A stretch of DNA of 8,778 nt. It comes from Planctomycetota bacterium (GTDB lineage Bacteria; Planctomycetota; Phycisphaerae; UBA1845). A model generated the notes under the pieces. It was not told where the DNA came from. It made no database searches and worked only from the letters and a program-made list of their open reading frames with translations. Location: positions 1 through 8,778 of the forward strand of contig JAJRSP010000252.1 in NCBI GenBank assembly GCA_024278775.1. Direction: 5' to 3'. Positions within the stretch are counted from its first letter, which is position 1. Every line of letters starts with the position of its first letter. This document shows, piece by piece, positions 1 to 6,528 of this stretch. The translations under genes and the position numbers were made by a program.

Positions 1-1
1 G

Positions 2-2260
2 GAAGAAACCCCTTCTCGGGCTGCTTCTTCTGCCCGGCGTGGCGTACTACTTATCAACCTGGGGACGCCGGATGAACCGGATGTTCCTTCCGTTCGGCGG
101 TATCTCGCCGAGTTCCTCAGTGACCCGGCCGTGATTCGCCTGCCCAATGGGCTGGGGTGGCTCAACGGTTGGCTCGGCCGGACGATCGCGTACCTTCGTG
201 CGCCGGCGTCTGCTCGGGCGTATCGAACAATATGGACCGAACGCGGATCACCGCTGGGGGTGATTACGCAGGACCAAGCGGAGGCGCTTCAGGCGGCCAT
301 GCCGCCCGGCTGGCGCGTGTTCCACGCGATGCGCTACGGCTCGCCGTCAATCGCGCAAACACTGAAGGAGATCAAAAAAGCGGGCATCAAGGAGTTGGTG
401 TTGCTCTCGATGTACCCGCAGCACAGCGGCCCAACGACGGGCACCGCACATCGCGAAGTGTGCGAATGCTTGCTCGACGCGGGGCATCAGTTTGAGTTGA
501 CGACGCGCTTTGTCTGGTATGACGATCACAGCTACATCTCTGCGCAGGCCGCGCTGATTGCCTCGTACGCCAAGTCCTCCGGGCTTACGCCGGAAAACAG
601 CCATCTGCTGTTTTCGACGCATGGACTGCCGATGTCCTACGTCAAACGGGGTGATCGTTACCCGGAGCAGGTGGCACGAACCGTGGCGCTCGTGGGCGCT
701 CGTCTCGGTTGGCCGGCGGATCGCATGTCGCTGTCCTATCAGAGCCGGTTCGGTCCGGTGGAGTGGCTGCGTCCGGCCACTGATCAGGTGTTGACCGACC
801 TGGCCCGCGCGGGTGAGAAAAAAATCTTGGTTTGCCCGATCAGTTTCACGGCCGACTGCCTGGAAACGCTGGAGGAAATCGACCTGCGGTACCGGTCGGC
901 GGTTGAGGAGGCCGGATCGGACCTTTTTCTATGCCCGGCACTGAATACCTTTCCGCCGTTCATTGCCGCGCTGAAACACCTGGTGCTTCAAGGCTCCACG
1001 CCGATGACCCATGCCGCGCCGTCGGCGCGGGCTGCTAAATCGGCCGCGCCGGGTGAGGACGATTATATCGACTCGCTCATCATGGTCGGCGTGTCCGCGG
1101 CGGGGCGTCTGGGACGAGGACGGGGCCCGGACATCAACCACGTCGAAGCTGACGCCCTGCGTAAGATCAAACGGTCACAGCGTGAGATTCCGGCGCTGCT
1201 TCGGCAGGTCCGTGCGGATTCCAAACTGGATGAGGCGTTTTTGTGGAACACGTGTCACCGCTTTGAGCTTTACGGCTGGGGCGGCGACGAGACCAACATC
1301 GCGGCGATCAAGCGGCACATGTTCGGGGATGATGACGTGCCGAGCGATCTTTCCGTGAACGTGTTGCGCGGCCGCAAGGCGCTGCACCATCTGCTGCGAA
1401 CGGCGATGGGGCTTCACAGTGATCTGCCGGGCGAGCGAGACGTGCTGGATCAGCTTCGAGCGGCCCAGCGCCTGGCCGCTTGCGGCGGTACGGCGGGCTC
1501 GCGCACGACCCGGTTGCTCTCCGAGGTCACCGCGCTCGACGCCGAGCTACGAAACCATACCGCGTGGGGGGCGTATGATCTCGACTACTGCACGGCCGCT
1601 TTCTCGCGGTTCGCTGATACGGGAGAGGTGGATTTTCGCAAAGGGCGCGTCGTGGTGATTGGTGGCTCCACTACCTCGGCCGCGGCACTGCGCACGCTTC
1701 GTGATCGGTATGACGTCCCGTCGAGTCAGTTGACGATTCTCTATCGCGGTCACAAACACGGTGGCCAGGTCAAGCTGCTTCGCCAGGCTATTGGCGGCGG
1801 GTTGCGCCTCCGCGTCGAATCCTACGATGAACCCCGGGTTCGGCGGATCATTTCAGATGCGGACCTGCTCATCTTCGGTCTCGACCGCAAGGAGCCGATC
1901 ATCACGGCCGACCAACTCCGCGATATGCGCGATTGGGAGAACCGGCCGCTGACCATTCTTGACTTCAACATGTTCGGTTCCACGCTGAGCTTGGAAGACG
2001 TCGGCGGCATCACAGTGTATGACGCCGGGCAATTGCAGGCTGAAGTGGAGACGGTGGCGAGCGACATCTGCGAGCAGAAAGACTTCGCGGAGGCGGTCGA
2101 GACCGTAGAAACAAAACTGGCCGAGTATGTAGTTCGGACGGTCGTCGACTCGCCGGGTGCGGCTCGGGCTTCGACCGCCGTGTCCGGAAGCGAAAGGCCT
2201 TGCAGGAAAGGTTGTGCCGGTGTTGTGAAGGCGCTGGCCGAGGGGGAGCCAGTACGATGA
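2..2260 (+). CDS. hemH: Ferrochelatase fused to a glutamyl-tRNA reductase-like domain (5' partial)
   Basis: The frame is open from the window edge, so the start codon lies upstream; residues here count from position 2 (752 visible). Residues 14-330 are ferrochelatase, which inserts Fe2+ into protoporphyrin IX. They show the N-terminal GVLLINLGTP strand, the FSTHGLP loop with the catalytic His (about 207), YQSRFGP (about 246-252) and ADCLETLEEI with the metal-site Glu (about 288). An Ala/Ser/Pro-rich linker (about 334-358) leads to a domain like GluTR, the NADPH enzyme that reduces glutamyl-tRNA to glutamate-1-semialdehyde. That domain has NTCHRFELYG (candidate nucleophile Cys418), GLHSDLPGE and a Rossmann-like VVVIGGS segment. 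The GTG at 131 lies inside the conserved ferrochelatase N-terminus and is not the start. The gene overlaps hemN by 4 bp (ATGA), which suggests translational coupling. The ferrochelatase call is firm. The GluTR-like assignment is good by motif order, but its activity is uncertain. Confidence 0.93.
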   Translation, partial: EETPSRAASSARRGVLLINLGTPDEPDVPSVRRYLAEFLSDPAVIRLPNGLGWLNGWLGRTIAYLRAPASARAYRTIWTERGSPLGVITQDQAEALQAAMPPGWRVFHAMRYGSPSIAQTLKEIKKAGIKELVLLSMYPQHSGPTTGTAHREVCECLLDAGHQFELTTRFVWYDDHSYISAQAALIASYAKSSGLTPENSHLLFSTHGLPMSYVKRGDRYPEQVARTVALVGARLGWPADRMSLSYQSRFGPVEWLRPATDQVLTDLARAGEKKILVCPISFTADCLETLEEIDLRYRSAVEEAGSDLFLCPALNTFPPFIAALKHLVLQGSTPMTHAAPSARAAKSAAPGEDDYIDSLIMVGVSAAGRLGRGRGPDINHVEADALRKIKRSQREIPALLRQVRADSKLDEAFLWNTCHRFELYGWGGDETNIAAIKRHMFGDDDVPSDLSVNVLRGRKALHHLLRTAMGLHSDLPGERDVLDQLRAAQRLAACGGTAGSRTTRLLSEVTALDAELRNHTAWGAYDLDYCTAAFSRFADTGEVDFRKGRVVVIGGSTTSAAALRTLRDRYDVPSSQLTILYRGHKHGGQVKLLRQAIGGGLRLRVESYDEPRVRRIISDADLLIFGLDRKEPIITADQLRDMRDWENRPLTILDFNMFGSTLSLEDVGGITVYDAGQLQAEVETVASDICEQKDFAEAVETVETKLAEYVVRTVVDSPGAARASTAVSGSERPCRKGCAGVVKALAEGEPVR
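1073..2145 (+). other. hemA: GluTR-like (HemA) domain within the hemH fusion
   Basis: This part of the fusion follows the domain order of glutamyl-tRNA reductase. A first strand (IMVGVS) stands where family members have VGVNHKTAP. Next come TCHRFE (usually TCNRTE), with the thioester Cys codon at 1253-1255, and GLHSDLPGE (usually GLDS.VLGE). A Rossmann segment follows at about 1637-2030, containing VVVIGGSTTS where the family has a GAGxMG-type motif. DADLLIFGLDRKEPIIT matches the usual ADVVISSTGAPEPI strand, and LTILDFNMFG...YDAGQLQ matches the usual LLIDIAVPRD...YDIDDL segment. The NHKTAP motif is lost, two of the NADPH-loop glycines are replaced, and the C-terminal helical dimerisation region is much shorter than the usual 100 or so residues. 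An in-frame ATG at 1082 lies at the first strand of the domain, but no ribosome-binding site sits near it, so separate translation is unlikely. Confidence 0.75.
2241..2260 (+). promoter_or_regulatory. hemN ribosome-binding site and ATGA overlap
   Basis: AGGGGGAG (2241-2248) lies 8 bases before the ATG at 2257, and the preceding stop TGA (2258-2260) overlaps that ATG. This fixes the hemN start at 2257 rather than at the earlier in-frame ATG at 2200. It also suggests that ribosomes finishing the fusion protein re-initiate on hemN. Confidence 0.8.
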
Positions 2261-3681
2261 CCACACTATCGGAAGAAGTGAACCTGGATGTGTTTCGTCG
2301 GTACGCGGGCTTGTCGCTGCCTCGTCATGTCTCCTATCCCATGCCCACCTGGTGGCACACGCTCGACGCGGACGAGGCGTTGGCGATGCACCGCGATGGT
2401 GACGCGCAGCAGCCGGGTTATGATCTTTCCCTGTACTTGCATATTCCGTTTTGCGAGTCGCTATGCAAGTTTTGCGCCTGCAATAAGGTAATCCAGCACC
2501 GGGATTTCGCCGGTGCCGCAGAGCGAACGGAGCGTTATGTCCAGGCGATTCAGCGTGAGGTGCGCCGGCTGGCGGACACCGTGGATACGCGTCGCCCTCT
2601 GCGACAGATTCATTACGGCGGTGGTAGCCCGACCTACCTCACCGTGGAGCAGACCGAGCGCTTGCATCAAACCATTCTGGACGCGTTTCACCTGGCCCCG
2701 GATGCGGAGGTGGCGATGGAGGTCGATCCGCGAACGGTGACGGACGACAAGCTGGCCTGTCTCCATCGGCTCGGGTTTAACCGTCTGTCGATGGGCGTTC
2801 AGGATTTTCAAGAGCAGGTCCAAACTCACGTTCGCCGCGTGCAGCCGTTCCGCATGGTGGAACACGTGGTGAGCACGTGCCGTCGCCTGGGCATCGAAAG
2901 CCTCAACTTCGATCTGATCTACGGCATGCCCTATCAAACTCCGGAGAGTATCCGCGACACCCTCGAACAGGTGATTACGCTCGAACCGGACCGGATCGCC
3001 TATTACCACTATGCGCAGATTCCAGAGAAGGTCGCGACGCAACGCGGTATGGACTACACCAAGCTACCGGACAGCGAGTCCAAGCTCGATATGTTCCTGA
3101 TCGGGCTGGAGATGTTCGAGCGAGCGGGCTATGAGTTCGTCGGCCTGGATCATTTTGCGAAACCGGTGGAGTCGCTGGTGCAATCCCTCAAAGACGGCAC
3201 CGTGCAGCGTAATTTTCAGGGTATGACCACCGGGGGCGGACTCCGGCTTCTCGGGGCCGGGGTCTCCTCGATCACGCACCTTCTCGACGTCGGCTTTCTG
3301 CAAAATATCAAGGACACCGACGCGTACATCGAGACGATGGAGCGCGACGGCGTGGTCATCGAACGTGGCAAGCGGTTTACGTGTGATGATCGCATCAGGC
3401 AGATGGTCATCAACCAGCTCTACTGCATGGCTACGATTCGCCCGGCGCTTGTCGAATCTACGTTTGACATCCGGTACGCCGAATACTTTGCGCGCGAGCT
3501 GGGTGTGATGAAAGAATTGGAGAAGGACGGACTGGTGACGTTGGACCAGGACGGCACCGTACACGTGACGCGACCGCTTGGCCGGGTTCTTGTGCGTAAC
3601 GTGGCCGCCGTGTTCGACGGCTATCTTGACCCCGACGCCTATCGAAAAGGGGAGCAATCTTACTTTTCCATCAACGCGTAG
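2257..3681 (+). CDS. hemN: Oxygen-independent coproporphyrinogen III dehydrogenase (radical SAM)
   Basis: HemN (CgdH) is a cytoplasmic radical SAM enzyme that oxidatively decarboxylates two propionate side chains of coproporphyrinogen III to give protoporphyrinogen IX without oxygen. The 474-aa product is close to the 457 aa of E. coli HemN and matches it nearly end to end. It has the HIPFCESLCKFCACNK cluster motif (C66, C70, C73 for the 4Fe-4S cluster, plus C75 of the HemN-type CX3CX2CXC pattern). It also has YGGGSPT (120-126, SAM-binding GGG), EVDPR, FNRLSMGVQDFQ, FDLIYGMPYQT, LDHFAKP and QRNFQGMTT. These last motifs separate true HemN from HemW and HutW-like relatives, which lack that C-terminal region. 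The start is chosen by the strong Shine-Dalgarno and the ATGA overlap; it also aligns with the N-terminal YxxxxxRxxSYP segment of E. coli HemN. It is followed 51 bp later by hemE. Confidence 0.96.
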   Translation: MTTLSEEVNLDVFRRYAGLSLPRHVSYPMPTWWHTLDADEALAMHRDGDAQQPGYDLSLYLHIPFCESLCKFCACNKVIQHRDFAGAAERTERYVQAIQREVRRLADTVDTRRPLRQIHYGGGSPTYLTVEQTERLHQTILDAFHLAPDAEVAMEVDPRTVTDDKLACLHRLGFNRLSMGVQDFQEQVQTHVRRVQPFRMVEHVVSTCRRLGIESLNFDLIYGMPYQTPESIRDTLEQVITLEPDRIAYYHYAQIPEKVATQRGMDYTKLPDSESKLDMFLIGLEMFERAGYEFVGLDHFAKPVESLVQSLKDGTVQRNFQGMTTGGGLRLLGAGVSSITHLLDVGFLQNIKDTDAYIETMERDGVVIERGKRFTCDDRIRQMVINQLYCMATIRPALVESTFDIRYAEYFARELGVMKELEKDGLVTLDQDGTVHVTRPLGRVLVRNVAAVFDGYLDPDAYRKGEQSYFSINA

Positions 3682-3732
3682 CCTGGGGGGTACAACCGGC
3701 CGCGCAAGCGATATAACGCAGGAAGATTACTT

Positions 3733-4791
3733 ATGACACTCAACAATGACCTGCTGCTTAGGGCGGCTCGACGCGAACGCACCGAGCGGACGCCGGTGTG
3801 GCTGATGCGCCAAGCGGGACGCACAGACCCGGCCTATCGTGAGCTTCGGGAACGAGTGGATCTGCCGCTCGAAGCGCTCTTTCGTGATCCCACGCTCGCG
3901 GCGGAGATTTCGCTATTGCCGCAGCGCCTCGGCGTGGATGCGATCATACTCTTGCAGGATATTCTCACGCCGCTGGCTCCGATGGGGGCCGAGTTCATCT
4001 TTCGACCCGGTCCCACGCTTCGGCAGCCGCTTCACGATCTCGGCGGCGGCTCGGCCCTACAGCCCTTTGATGTGTCCGAGAAGTTGGACTTCGTGGCCCG
4101 TGCGATCAAGCAGGTGCGTACCGCGCTGGCGGGTGAGCTGCCGTTGCTCGGCTTCGCGGGTGCCCCGCTGACGTTGGCGTTCTTCCTGATTGAAGCGGGA
4201 AGCCCCGGACGAGATCCCGCGCGGGCGCGTGCGATGATGCGTGATGATCCGGCGGCCCTTCACCGGCTGTTGGATCAGTTGGCCGACATGACGGCGGATT
4301 ATCTGCTGCTTCAGATCGAAGCCGGTGTGGATGCCGTGCAGTTGTTCGAGTCGCTCGCCGATCTGCTCACGCCGCAGCAGTATCGGGAGTTCGCCCACCC
4401 CTATCAGGTGAAGGTGTTCTCGCGTATCGCGCAGCGCGTCCCGACCATCCTGTTTGCCAAGGAGCAGCCCGATGTGGAGTTGATGGCCGACTCCGGAGCG
4501 AGCGTCTTGAGCGTGGGCGCGTGTGTGGACCTGGCCGACGCGAAAGCGCGCGTTGGCCATCGCGTCGCGCTCCAGGGCAATGTGGATAACCACACACTGG
4601 TAACCGGCTCCGACGCGGAGATCGATGCGGCCGTGCTGCGCTGCATCAGCGCGGGCCATCACGAAGGCCACATTCTCAATCTGAGCCACGGCCTGTTAAA
4701 GGAAACGCCGATCGCCCACGTGCAACGGATGATCGAAACCTGCAAGAAAACCCGAATCAGACCGCCATCACAGGAGGTCGCCACGCGATAA
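3733..4791 (+). CDS. hemE: Uroporphyrinogen decarboxylase
   Basis: HemE (UroD) removes four acetate carboxyls from uroporphyrinogen III to make coproporphyrinogen III, the substrate of the HemN encoded just upstream. The 352-aa length is normal. The signature PVWLMRQAGR (21-30) carries the two substrate-binding arginines (R26, R30). LLQDILTP supplies the catalytic Asp (D76), QLFES the conserved Ser (S207), and ILNLSHGLLKETP the conserved His (H319). GFAGAPLTLAFF matches the second family motif but has Phe (F151) where human UROD has Tyr164. Other departures from the family are TDPAYRE for YLPEYRE, SVGACVD for GLDWxxD and GNVDN for GNLDP. The start is set by AGGAAGA at 3720-3726, 6-7 bases before the ATG. 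The family call is secure. The substitutions look lineage-specific rather than inactivating, because the key Arg, Asp and His residues remain. Confidence 0.95.
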   Translation: MTLNNDLLLRAARRERTERTPVWLMRQAGRTDPAYRELRERVDLPLEALFRDPTLAAEISLLPQRLGVDAIILLQDILTPLAPMGAEFIFRPGPTLRQPLHDLGGGSALQPFDVSEKLDFVARAIKQVRTALAGELPLLGFAGAPLTLAFFLIEAGSPGRDPARARAMMRDDPAALHRLLDQLADMTADYLLLQIEAGVDAVQLFESLADLLTPQQYREFAHPYQVKVFSRIAQRVPTILFAKEQPDVELMADSGASVLSVGACVDLADAKARVGHRVALQGNVDNHTLVTGSDAEIDAAVLRCISAGHHEGHILNLSHGLLKETPIAHVQRMIETCKKTRIRPPSQEVATR

Positions 4792-4800
4792 CCGATCATG
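4772..4800 (+). promoter_or_regulatory. Distant Shine-Dalgarno for the PPOX gene inside the hemE 3' end
   Basis: A perfect AGGAGG (4772-4777) lies inside the last codons of hemE, but 20 bases before the ATG at 4798. The hemE stop TAA at 4789 is in the same frame, so no earlier ATG, GTG or TTG start is possible. Initiation at 4798 therefore probably relies on coupling to hemE termination 6 bases upstream, helped by this site. Confidence 0.5.
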
Positions 4801-6231
4801 GTTTCAGCGAATCGAGATGTCGTGATCGTGGGGGGCGGGATCAGCGGTCTGACCACCGCCCACCGCCTCAAGAAAGCCGGCGTGGATGTCTGCCTGCTGG
4901 AGGCCGGCCCGGAGGTCGGCGGCTGCACGCGCACCGAAAGCCGAGACGGTTTTCTGCTGGAAAAGGGGCCGTTCAACATCATGGTCCGCAGTGCCGCTTT
5001 CGAGGGGTTGCTCGATGATCTGTCCGACGAGGTGGACGTCGTGAGCGCGAGCCGGGCAGCGCGCGTGCGGTATATCTACCGTCGCGGTGCGCTTCACCCC
5101 GTACCGTCGAACCCGATCGCCCTGGCCACCACGAAACTCCTCTCGCCGCTCGCCCGCGCCAGGCTCTTGCGGGGTGTGTTGCTCAGTCGGCGGGCGACGA
5201 GTTCCGAGGAGACGATCGAACAGGTGGCATCGCGTCGCTTCGGTACGGAAGTTACCGACACCATGATTAGTGCGGTCATCGCGGGGATTTTCTCCGGTGA
5301 CATCAGCCGGTTAAACCTGACCGCCTGCTTCCCCGCCGCCGCCTCGATCGACGCCACCTACCGAAGCCTGTTGGGATACGGCCTTCGCAAGGCGCTCGGC
5401 GGAAAGAGAGCGCCGCGGCGTTGGCCGGGACTGGTCAGCCTCAACGGCGGACTCGGCGCGTTGACTCATGCGATGGGCCGGCGACTAGGGACCGATCTGT
5501 TGACGTCTCACGCGGCCCGGGCGACTCGGGCCGTAGACGGCGGTTTTGAGGTGGATTTCAGCGACGCGCAGGGTGAAAACGGAACGATGTCGTGCCGGCG
5601 TCTGGTCATCGGAACACCGGCTGCTTGTGCGGCTGATCTGCTTCGTCCGCATTTGCCCCAGGCGCACGACGTGTTGAGTTCCATCGAGAGTGCTTCGCTG
5701 GTCGTGCTCAATTTGGGATTTCGCACGGCTGACGTCGGGCATCCGATGGAAGGGTTCGGTTTTCTCGTGCCGCGTGTCGAGCCGCAGTTTCCGCTGATGG
5801 GAGTACTCTGGGCCGACAGCATTTTCCCGCACTATGCCCCGCCGGACCACCGTTTGATCCGCGTGTTTATTGGCGGCAGTCGCCATCCCGAGGCGGTATC
5901 ACAGAGCGATGAGGCGCTGCAAACCACCGCGATTGGCGCACTAAAAGAGCTGTTGGGGTTGCGCGGCGACCCCGTGTTGGCGGACGTCTGCCGTTACCGA
6001 TCGGCCATCCCGCAATACCACTGCGGCCACCGGGAAAAAATCGAGAAACTACGGACTATCGTGTCGGGCGTCACCGGGCTGCACCTCGTGGGCAATTACC
6101 TCCAGGGCGTGTCCGTGAATGATTGCGTGCAGCTTGGCGCTGACGTCGCAGAGGAGATCATCAAGGCCGGTGTGACCATGCCATCGGCGTCGACAACGGA
6201 TCGGCTTGTCAGCGGTGCCGCGGTCGGATAA
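4798..6231 (+). CDS. hemY: Protoporphyrinogen oxidase, HemY-type FAD enzyme
   Basis: This enzyme (also named hemG or pgoX for this family) oxidises protoporphyrinogen IX to protoporphyrin IX, the substrate of the ferrochelatase in the same cluster. The 477-aa protein has an N-terminal FAD-binding Rossmann fold: VVIVGGGISGLTTA (GGGISG at 12-17), the ribose-binding Glu at 35, and PEVGGCTRT. LEKGPFNIM is followed by the family segment GTEVTDTMISAVIAGIFSGDISRLNL, then SLNGGLGAL in the middle. The C-terminal FAD signature is LVGNYLQGVSVNDCV (about 430-444). No signal peptide or obvious membrane helix is seen; HemY proteins are usually peripheral membrane proteins. The order hemE-hemY with an upstream hemN and hemH supports the protoporphyrin route. 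A coproporphyrinogen oxidase (CgoX) role, as in Gram-positive bacteria, is less likely because HemN is present and no HemQ is seen. Confidence 0.93.
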   Translation: MVSANRDVVIVGGGISGLTTAHRLKKAGVDVCLLEAGPEVGGCTRTESRDGFLLEKGPFNIMVRSAAFEGLLDDLSDEVDVVSASRAARVRYIYRRGALHPVPSNPIALATTKLLSPLARARLLRGVLLSRRATSSEETIEQVASRRFGTEVTDTMISAVIAGIFSGDISRLNLTACFPAAASIDATYRSLLGYGLRKALGGKRAPRRWPGLVSLNGGLGALTHAMGRRLGTDLLTSHAARATRAVDGGFEVDFSDAQGENGTMSCRRLVIGTPAACAADLLRPHLPQAHDVLSSIESASLVVLNLGFRTADVGHPMEGFGFLVPRVEPQFPLMGVLWADSIFPHYAPPDHRLIRVFIGGSRHPEAVSQSDEALQTTAIGALKELLGLRGDPVLADVCRYRSAIPQYHCGHREKIEKLRTIVSGVTGLHLVGNYLQGVSVNDCVQLGADVAEEIIKAGVTMPSASTTDRLVSGAAVG

Positions 6232-6250
6232 GGCTTGTACTCCGACACGC

Positions 6251-6300
6251 CCCAACCGGTGGGTTGGAGTACCCACTCTGAACGGGTGGCCCCTGTTTTT
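6251..6300 (+). terminator. Possible terminator-like hairpin after hemY
   Basis: Two alternative stems overlap here: CCAACC/GGTTGG (6252-6257 with 6262-6267) and GTGGGT/ACCCAC (6259-6264 with 6271-6276). A short GGG/CCC and a run of five T (6296-6300) follow, but the T run is about 20 bases from the stronger stem, which is too far for a textbook intrinsic terminator. It may equally be another dispersed repeat. Confidence 0.25.
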
Positions 6301-6304
6301 CTCT

Positions 6305-6325
6305 CCCCTCCTTAATAAGGAGGGG
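6305..6325. repeat. Perfect palindrome, CCCCTCCTTA arms
   Basis: Ten-base arms CCCCTCCTTA and TAAGGAGGGG surround a single A. The following GGGGGAGG...CCCCCCTC segment (about 6328-6359) is itself an imperfect inverted repeat that leads into the next hairpin at 6363. Together they look like one compound element of about 80 bp. Confidence 0.8.
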
Positions 6326-6362
6326 CCGGGGGAGGTTTTCTTGATTGAAGACCCCCCTCAAT

Positions 6363-6381
6363 CCCCCCTTGGTAAGGGGGG
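6363..6381. repeat. Palindrome CCCCCCTT/AAGGGGGG
   Basis: An 8-bp perfect stem (6363-6370 with 6374-6381) closes a GGT loop. It is the right half of the compound C/G-tract element that starts at 6305. No T-run follows, so it is not read as a terminator. Confidence 0.75.
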
Positions 6382-6402
6382 AAGAAGGATAGCAGCGGGT
6401 GG

Positions 6403-6422
6403 CCCATGGCTTTAGCCGTGGG
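6403..6422. repeat. Hairpin repeat CCCATGGCT/AGCCGTGGG
   Basis: The arms pair along nine positions with one T-G wobble around a TT centre. It is a compact hairpin distinct in sequence from its neighbours. Confidence 0.65.
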
Positions 6423-6466
6423 GGACACGAATCGATGAACCGCCCGGCATCCGAATGCCCCTGAGC

Positions 6467-6484
6467 CGCAGGCTTCAGCCTGCG
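6467..6484. repeat. Hairpin repeat CGCAGGCT/AGCCTGCG
   Basis: Eight-base perfect arms flank TC, with further pairable GCC/GGC outside them. It lies about 30 bases before the hemB ribosome-binding site. Confidence 0.7.
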
Positions 6485-6513
6485 CGGCGATACAAATGCC
6501 GTGCCGCGCTAAC

Positions 6514-6528
6514 GAGGAGAACACAATG
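6514..6528 (+). promoter_or_regulatory. hemB ribosome-binding site that decides the start
   Basis: GAGGAGA (6514-6520) stands 5-6 bases before the ATG at 6526. This makes 6526 the start in preference to the in-frame ATG at 6496, which has no such site and would add ten residues that straddle the Shine-Dalgarno. Confidence 0.8.

Larger units (their letters stand above)
6232..6525. repeat. Intergenic mosaic of palindromic repeats between hemY and hemB
   Basis: This 294-bp gap has no supportable gene; a short reading frame across it is made of repeat sequence. It contains a series of different hairpin units: the paired stems at 6252-6276, CCCCTCCTTA/TAAGGAGGGG (6305-6325), CCCCCCTT/AAGGGGGG (6363-6381), a GGCT-centred hairpin (6403-6422) and CGCAGGCT/AGCCTGCG (6467-6484). 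The individual units resemble dispersed extragenic repeats of planctomycete and other environmental genomes. The last 15 bases hold the hemB ribosome-binding site. Confidence 0.75.

Noticed and set aside
131..133. GTG at 131 as the start of the ferrochelatase fusion
   Set aside because: The same frame is open to the window edge and encodes the conserved GVLLINLGTP and RRYLAEFLSDP segments upstream, so the real start is outside the window.
2200..2256. ATG at 2200 as the hemN start
   Set aside because: It would add 19 residues with no resemblance to HemN and overlap the fusion gene by 61 bases; the ATG at 2257 has a strong ribosome-binding site and an ATGA overlap.
6206..6415. Small plus-strand frame of 69 codons across the end of hemY and the repeat region
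   Set aside because: It consists of the out-of-frame hemY tail plus palindromic repeats and has no convincing coding signal.
6496..6525. ATG at 6496 as the hemB start
   Set aside because: The ten extra residues cover the GAGGAGA site that is well placed for the ATG at 6526.
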